Below, piece after piece: positions 14,006 to 16,566 of a DNA stretch of 16,566 nt. The stretch spans positions 1 to 16,566 of the forward strand of contig WFXK01000097.1 of the NCBI GenBank assembly GCA_015490695.1, written 5' to 3'. A program made the position numbers and the translations under genes. Within the stretch, counting starts at the first letter, position 1, and each line of letters begins with the position of its first letter. This stretch comes from Bacteroidota bacterium. GTDB lineage: Bacteria; Bacteroidota; Bacteroidia; SpSt-205; S141-50. The notes under the pieces were generated by a model. It was given only the letters and a program-made list of their open reading frames with translations, made no database searches and was not told where the DNA came from.

Positions 14006-15385
14006 ATGCAAAAGCGAGTCGTTCAGTTTGTTTTGGGTTACGGTATTTGGATCGCCTTAGGAGTTGCTTTGGCGTATTATTTACACAAAAGCCATTTGGA
14101 TCCTGCTTTATTAAGGGCAGCAGGAAACTCTACGACGTATGTAACAGTAAAGGATGGCAATTGGTCCGACCCTTCTGTGTGGAATCCTACAATTCCTCCC
14201 GACCCAATCGGATCGGGGGTTGAAGTAATTATCAACCATATTGTTAATGCCGACTTGGAGATTGAAGTTGATGGTGGAAGCCTAACCATAGCATCCGGTG
14301 CTCAGCTAAATGTAGAAGAAGAAGTGGAGGTAAAATCTAATGGAACCTTAATTGTAGAGCAAGGTGGGGGACTTTCCACAACAGATTTAGAGGTAAAGGA
14401 AGAAGGAAGTGTTTCCATTAGTGGTACTGTAAGTGTTTCCGAAGAATTAGAGATCCAAGATGCCGGAACTTACGTAGAAATTACGCCTTCTGGAGCCTTA
14501 TGTTTGATAGGTGCTAGCGAATTTGACTTAAAAGAGGGAGCGCGGTTGGTTAACAATGGGCATTTGGGCATTTCATTGACCCAAGCAGGAAATGCTGTAA
14601 TTCAAGACGATGCTCTTTTAGATAATGGAGGAACCGCCCGCATAGAACCCGATTTAATTTTAGACCAAGCAAAAATCTTAGGACGTAACGGTATATTATG
14701 TACGCAAGTTTTATATAATCAGGGCTCTATTGGAGGCACCTTAGACGTTTGCCAATGCGTAGGAGGGAATAATCCTATTACAGGTAGTGGTAGTGTTCAG
14801 CCCACTGTAACCATTTGTACCCAATCTATTCCTCCTGATGTATGTGGAAGTGTATTTTCTGTTACCTTCGCTAAAATCGATGCTATTTTACAGGAAAACG
14901 GCAATGTTATCGTATCTTGGCAAGTTGCCGCTGAATCCGACATAATGCTTTACGAAATAGAACGTGCTGTAGGTTCTCCACAATCATGGCAAAGTGTAGG
15001 GAATGTAGGAGCAAAAGGGATTCCCAGTGCTACGTATACGTTTGAAGACATCAATCCGCCTAAGCAAGTACTTTATTATCGGATTAAAGCGATGCAAAGC
15101 GATGGCAGTTTCCTTTATTCTTCTACTGTGGTAGTTAAGGCTGTAAAAGCTGCTACGTTAAAAGTATATCCGTCTCCTGCAACTAATTTCATACAAGTAG
15201 AGGGACTAAAACGAGAAAATGGCAACCAAATTGTGATTTATCAGTTACAGACCGCTCAAGAGATGCTACGTTTATCCATTGAGTCTTTCGAGCGGCAACC
15301 TTATCGGATTGATATCAGTAATTTACCTTCGGGCATCTACATATTAAAACACGGCAAGGAAAGCGTGCGTTTCATTAAACAATAG
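14006..15385 (+). CDS. T9SS-secreted beta-rich protein with C-terminal sorting domain
   Basis: A 459-residue protein with one N-terminal hydrophobic helix (about 9-26, LGYGIWIALGVALAYYL), acting as a signal or anchor with no clean AxA cleavage site. Residues 43-75 (YVTVKDGNWSDPSVWNP, then VEVIINH) resemble the start of Bacteroidota surface proteins with G8-like or parallel beta-helix folds. Residues 75-170 are short hydrophobic-acidic repeats (LTIASGAQLNVEEEVEVKS and similar), as in a beta-solenoid. A fibronectin-III-like domain (about 282-382, VIVSWQVAAES...YEIERA...YYRIKA) leads to a type A sorting domain (384-459: LKVYPSPATNFIQVEGL, then DISNLPSGIYILK, ending VRFIKQ). It should therefore cross the outer membrane through the type IX system. 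It is probably co-transcribed with the O-antigen-ligase-like gene and ends at a strong terminator. Confidence 0.85.
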   Translation: MQKRVVQFVLGYGIWIALGVALAYYLHKSHLDPALLRAAGNSTTYVTVKDGNWSDPSVWNPTIPPDPIGSGVEVIINHIVNADLEIEVDGGSLTIASGAQLNVEEEVEVKSNGTLIVEQGGGLSTTDLEVKEEGSVSISGTVSVSEELEIQDAGTYVEITPSGALCLIGASEFDLKEGARLVNNGHLGISLTQAGNAVIQDDALLDNGGTARIEPDLILDQAKILGRNGILCTQVLYNQGSIGGTLDVCQCVGGNNPITGSGSVQPTVTICTQSIPPDVCGSVFSVTFAKIDAILQENGNVIVSWQVAAESDIMLYEIERAVGSPQSWQSVGNVGAKGIPSATYTFEDINPPKQVLYYRIKAMQSDGSFLYSSTVVVKAVKAATLKVYPSPATNFIQVEGLKRENGNQIVIYQLQTAQEMLRLSIESFERQPYRIDISNLPSGIYILKHGKESVRFIKQ

Positions 15386-15388
15386 TTA

Positions 15389-15421
15389 ACAAGGGGTGCT
15401 TTAAAGCACCCCTTGTTTTTT
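15389..15421 (+). terminator. Rho-independent terminator after the T9SS cargo gene
   Basis: A perfect 28-base palindrome (15389-15416; arms ACAAGGGGTGCTTT and its complement) begins four bases after the stop codon and runs into a T tract (15412-15421 is T-rich). The GC-rich core GGGGTGC/GCACCCC makes it the strongest hairpin in the window. Confidence 0.93.
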
Positions 15422-15443
15422 ATTGAAAAAAGTGTTACCTTAG
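15413..15443 (+). promoter_or_regulatory. Promoter of the DUF3137 gene (TTG-N20-TACCTTAG)
   Basis: TTG at 15413-15415 and TACCTTAG at 15436-15443 are separated by 20 bases; the -7 box differs from TAnnTTTG by one base. The -33 TTG lies in the descending arm of the preceding terminator. The leader before ATG 15486 would be about 35 bases. Confidence 0.5.
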
Positions 15444-15485
15444 CAACCCTAAGAAGGTAGGATTAGGAACTTAATTTTTTTAGCT

Positions 15486-16478
15486 ATGAGAACCTTAGAG
15501 GAGTTTAAGAAGTTTTTTAATGAAGAGCTGTTACCCGAGTTGCGTCCATTGGACCGAAGACGGAAGGGAATTATAATTAAAGCCTGGAGTGTTGTATTTG
15601 TTTTTGTCGTTTTATGGGCTATATCCATGTATTTTATTGTAACATCAGAATTTACTAAAGACTCTCCTGGATGGCCTATATTGGCAACATTGGTTTTTGG
15701 CGTTTTAGCTTACGCCTTTTATCGGGAAGTTACTTCTAACCGGAAATTCTATTTGGCTTTTAAAGCCAAAGTTATTGACCGTATTGTTAAATTCATCAAT
15801 CCCAATTTTATTTACATTAGCCACAAATATGTAGCCCCTTTCCATTTTGTTAACAGCAAATTATTCCCGAAAGTTCCAAAGAAATACAAAGGGGATGATT
15901 ACGTAGGAGGGCGTCTAAGCGATGATATTCAATTAGAGTGCTCTGAGATTGAAGTCAAATATTTAGAACAAAGTCCTGATGGAAAGCGAAAAGAACTGCG
16001 TCCGTTATTTCACGGGCTTTTTTTTGTTGCTCAAGTAGACTTACCTTTTAAGTATTATTTATTAGTTTTGCCTCGGGGTACTGCTATAGAACCTTATAAA
16101 GAAATAGGATTAAAGGACTTACAAGAGTGCAAGGTAGAAGATGAGAAATTTTCTCAATATTTTACGGTGTTTTCAAATGATTGCGAAGGGGTTGCACCGA
16201 TATTGAAAGGAGAATTACCGAAGTTATTAGTAGAGTTCAAGGAAGCGGGGAGTAAGCGTCAGCAAAGACGTCGCCAAATTTATCTTTCAGTAATGAAGAA
16301 CCGCATTTATATGGCATTGCCTGCTTATCAGCCGCTATTTGAGCCGTATTTATACAGAACGTTAATTAATTATAAAAACTTAGAGGAATATTTCCTCGAC
16401 CTTAACGAAGCGGTTGGTGTTACCGAAGCAGTATATAAAGCGTTATTGAAGTCAGCTGTGGAAAAAAGTTTTGGTTAA
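15486..16478 (+). CDS. DUF3137-family membrane protein
   Basis: A 330-residue protein with an acidic-basic N-terminal stretch (MRTLEEFKKFFNEELLPEL), two transmembrane helices (about 33-52 and 63-79) and a large cytoplasmic-type C-terminal domain. The layout and segments such as DIQLECSEIEVKYLEQ...GLFFVAQVDLPFK match the DUF3137 family, whose function is unknown; members are often encoded beside LemA-type proteins. No catalytic motif is visible. The following ORF overlaps its 3' end, so the two may be coupled. Its own promoter separates it from the O-antigen-ligase/T9SS unit. Confidence 0.75.
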   Translation: MRTLEEFKKFFNEELLPELRPLDRRRKGIIIKAWSVVFVFVVLWAISMYFIVTSEFTKDSPGWPILATLVFGVLAYAFYREVTSNRKFYLAFKAKVIDRIVKFINPNFIYISHKYVAPFHFVNSKLFPKVPKKYKGDDYVGGRLSDDIQLECSEIEVKYLEQSPDGKRKELRPLFHGLFFVAQVDLPFKYYLLVLPRGTAIEPYKEIGLKDLQECKVEDEKFSQYFTVFSNDCEGVAPILKGELPKLLVEFKEAGSKRQQRRRQIYLSVMKNRIYMALPAYQPLFEPYLYRTLINYKNLEEYFLDLNEAVGVTEAVYKALLKSAVEKSFG

Positions 16479-16566
16479 GCGTTTTATTAAGGCGATTGTG
16501 GTTGTAGGAGGGGGCATAGGCATGTTATTGCCTATGTGGGGGCGTTTTTTTCCTGCAACACTATCC
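16471..16566 (+). CDS. Start of a membrane or secreted protein, cut by the window edge
   Basis: A frame open from TTG 16471 to the window end encodes 32 residues: a basic start (VKRFIKA), a hydrophobic glycine-rich core (IVVVGGGIGMLLPMW) and then GRFFPATLS. This looks like a signal peptide or first transmembrane helix. The TTG start overlaps the DUF3137 stop; ATG 16522 is a later alternative that would remove most of the basic-hydrophobic signal. The short length prevents identification. It does not resemble the usual LemA N-terminus, although LemA is a common DUF3137 neighbour. Confidence 0.4.
   Translation, partial: MVKRFIKAIVVVGGGIGMLLPMWGRFFPATLS

Noticed and set aside
16515..16536. Inverted repeat CATAGGCA-N6-TGCCTATG followed by a T run at 16544-16551
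   Set aside because: The T run begins several bases beyond the stem, and the hairpin lies inside an apparent signal-peptide coding frame, so it does not look like a terminator. Chance or a coding constraint is the simpler reading.

Overview
The window reads as chromosomal DNA of a member of the Bacteroidota. Several independent signs agree. A secreted protein (14006-15385) carries a C-terminal type IX secretion (T9SS) sorting domain. A second surface protein (2370-4106) has the 'NVGIGT...RGFLIPR' head typical of this phylum. Promoters match the phylum-specific pattern TTG-N19/20-TAnnTTTG (2315-2344, 6151-6182, 15413-15443), and Shine-Dalgarno sequences are largely absent. The base composition is moderately AT-rich. 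I cannot name the genus.

Layout. 71-754 is a rhomboid protease. 755-2336 has no intact gene but is a gene graveyard. On the minus strand it holds remnants of a CRISPR adaptation pair, cas1 (about 1385-1115) followed by cas2 (970-774). On the plus strand it holds a broken MNT-nucleotidyltransferase / HI0074-like (HepT-type) pair (1499-2242), inactivated by frameshifts and in-frame stops. 2370-4106 is a secreted, seven-repeat probable beta-propeller surface protein, followed by a small probable lipoprotein (4295-4906). The E2 subunit of a 2-oxoacid dehydrogenase (6128-4911, minus) runs convergently into it.

6192-10328 is a compact housekeeping run on the plus strand: tRNA-Gln(UUG), prs, rplY (ctc), a histone-deacetylase-family enzyme, holA and a CoAse-type NUDIX hydrolase. 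From rplY onward the genes overlap, so they are probably one transcription unit. On the minus strand follow a SAM hydroxide adenosyltransferase (12461-11685) and glutamate dehydrogenase (11650-10313). Divergent from these is a cell-envelope block: an O-antigen-ligase-like polytopic protein (12518-13969) and the T9SS cargo protein, closed by a perfect 28-base terminator palindrome. A DUF3137-family membrane protein and the beginning of another membrane or secreted protein complete the window.

The clearest general observation concerns start sites. Four genes have a -7 box only 5-7 bases ahead of the ATG, so their mRNAs are probably leaderless. For three of them the TTG inside the box looks like an upstream in-frame start codon but is better read as promoter. 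No intact, clearly new multi-gene system is visible. The most interesting material is the pair of decayed defence-type modules and the O-antigen ligase / T9SS cargo pairing.
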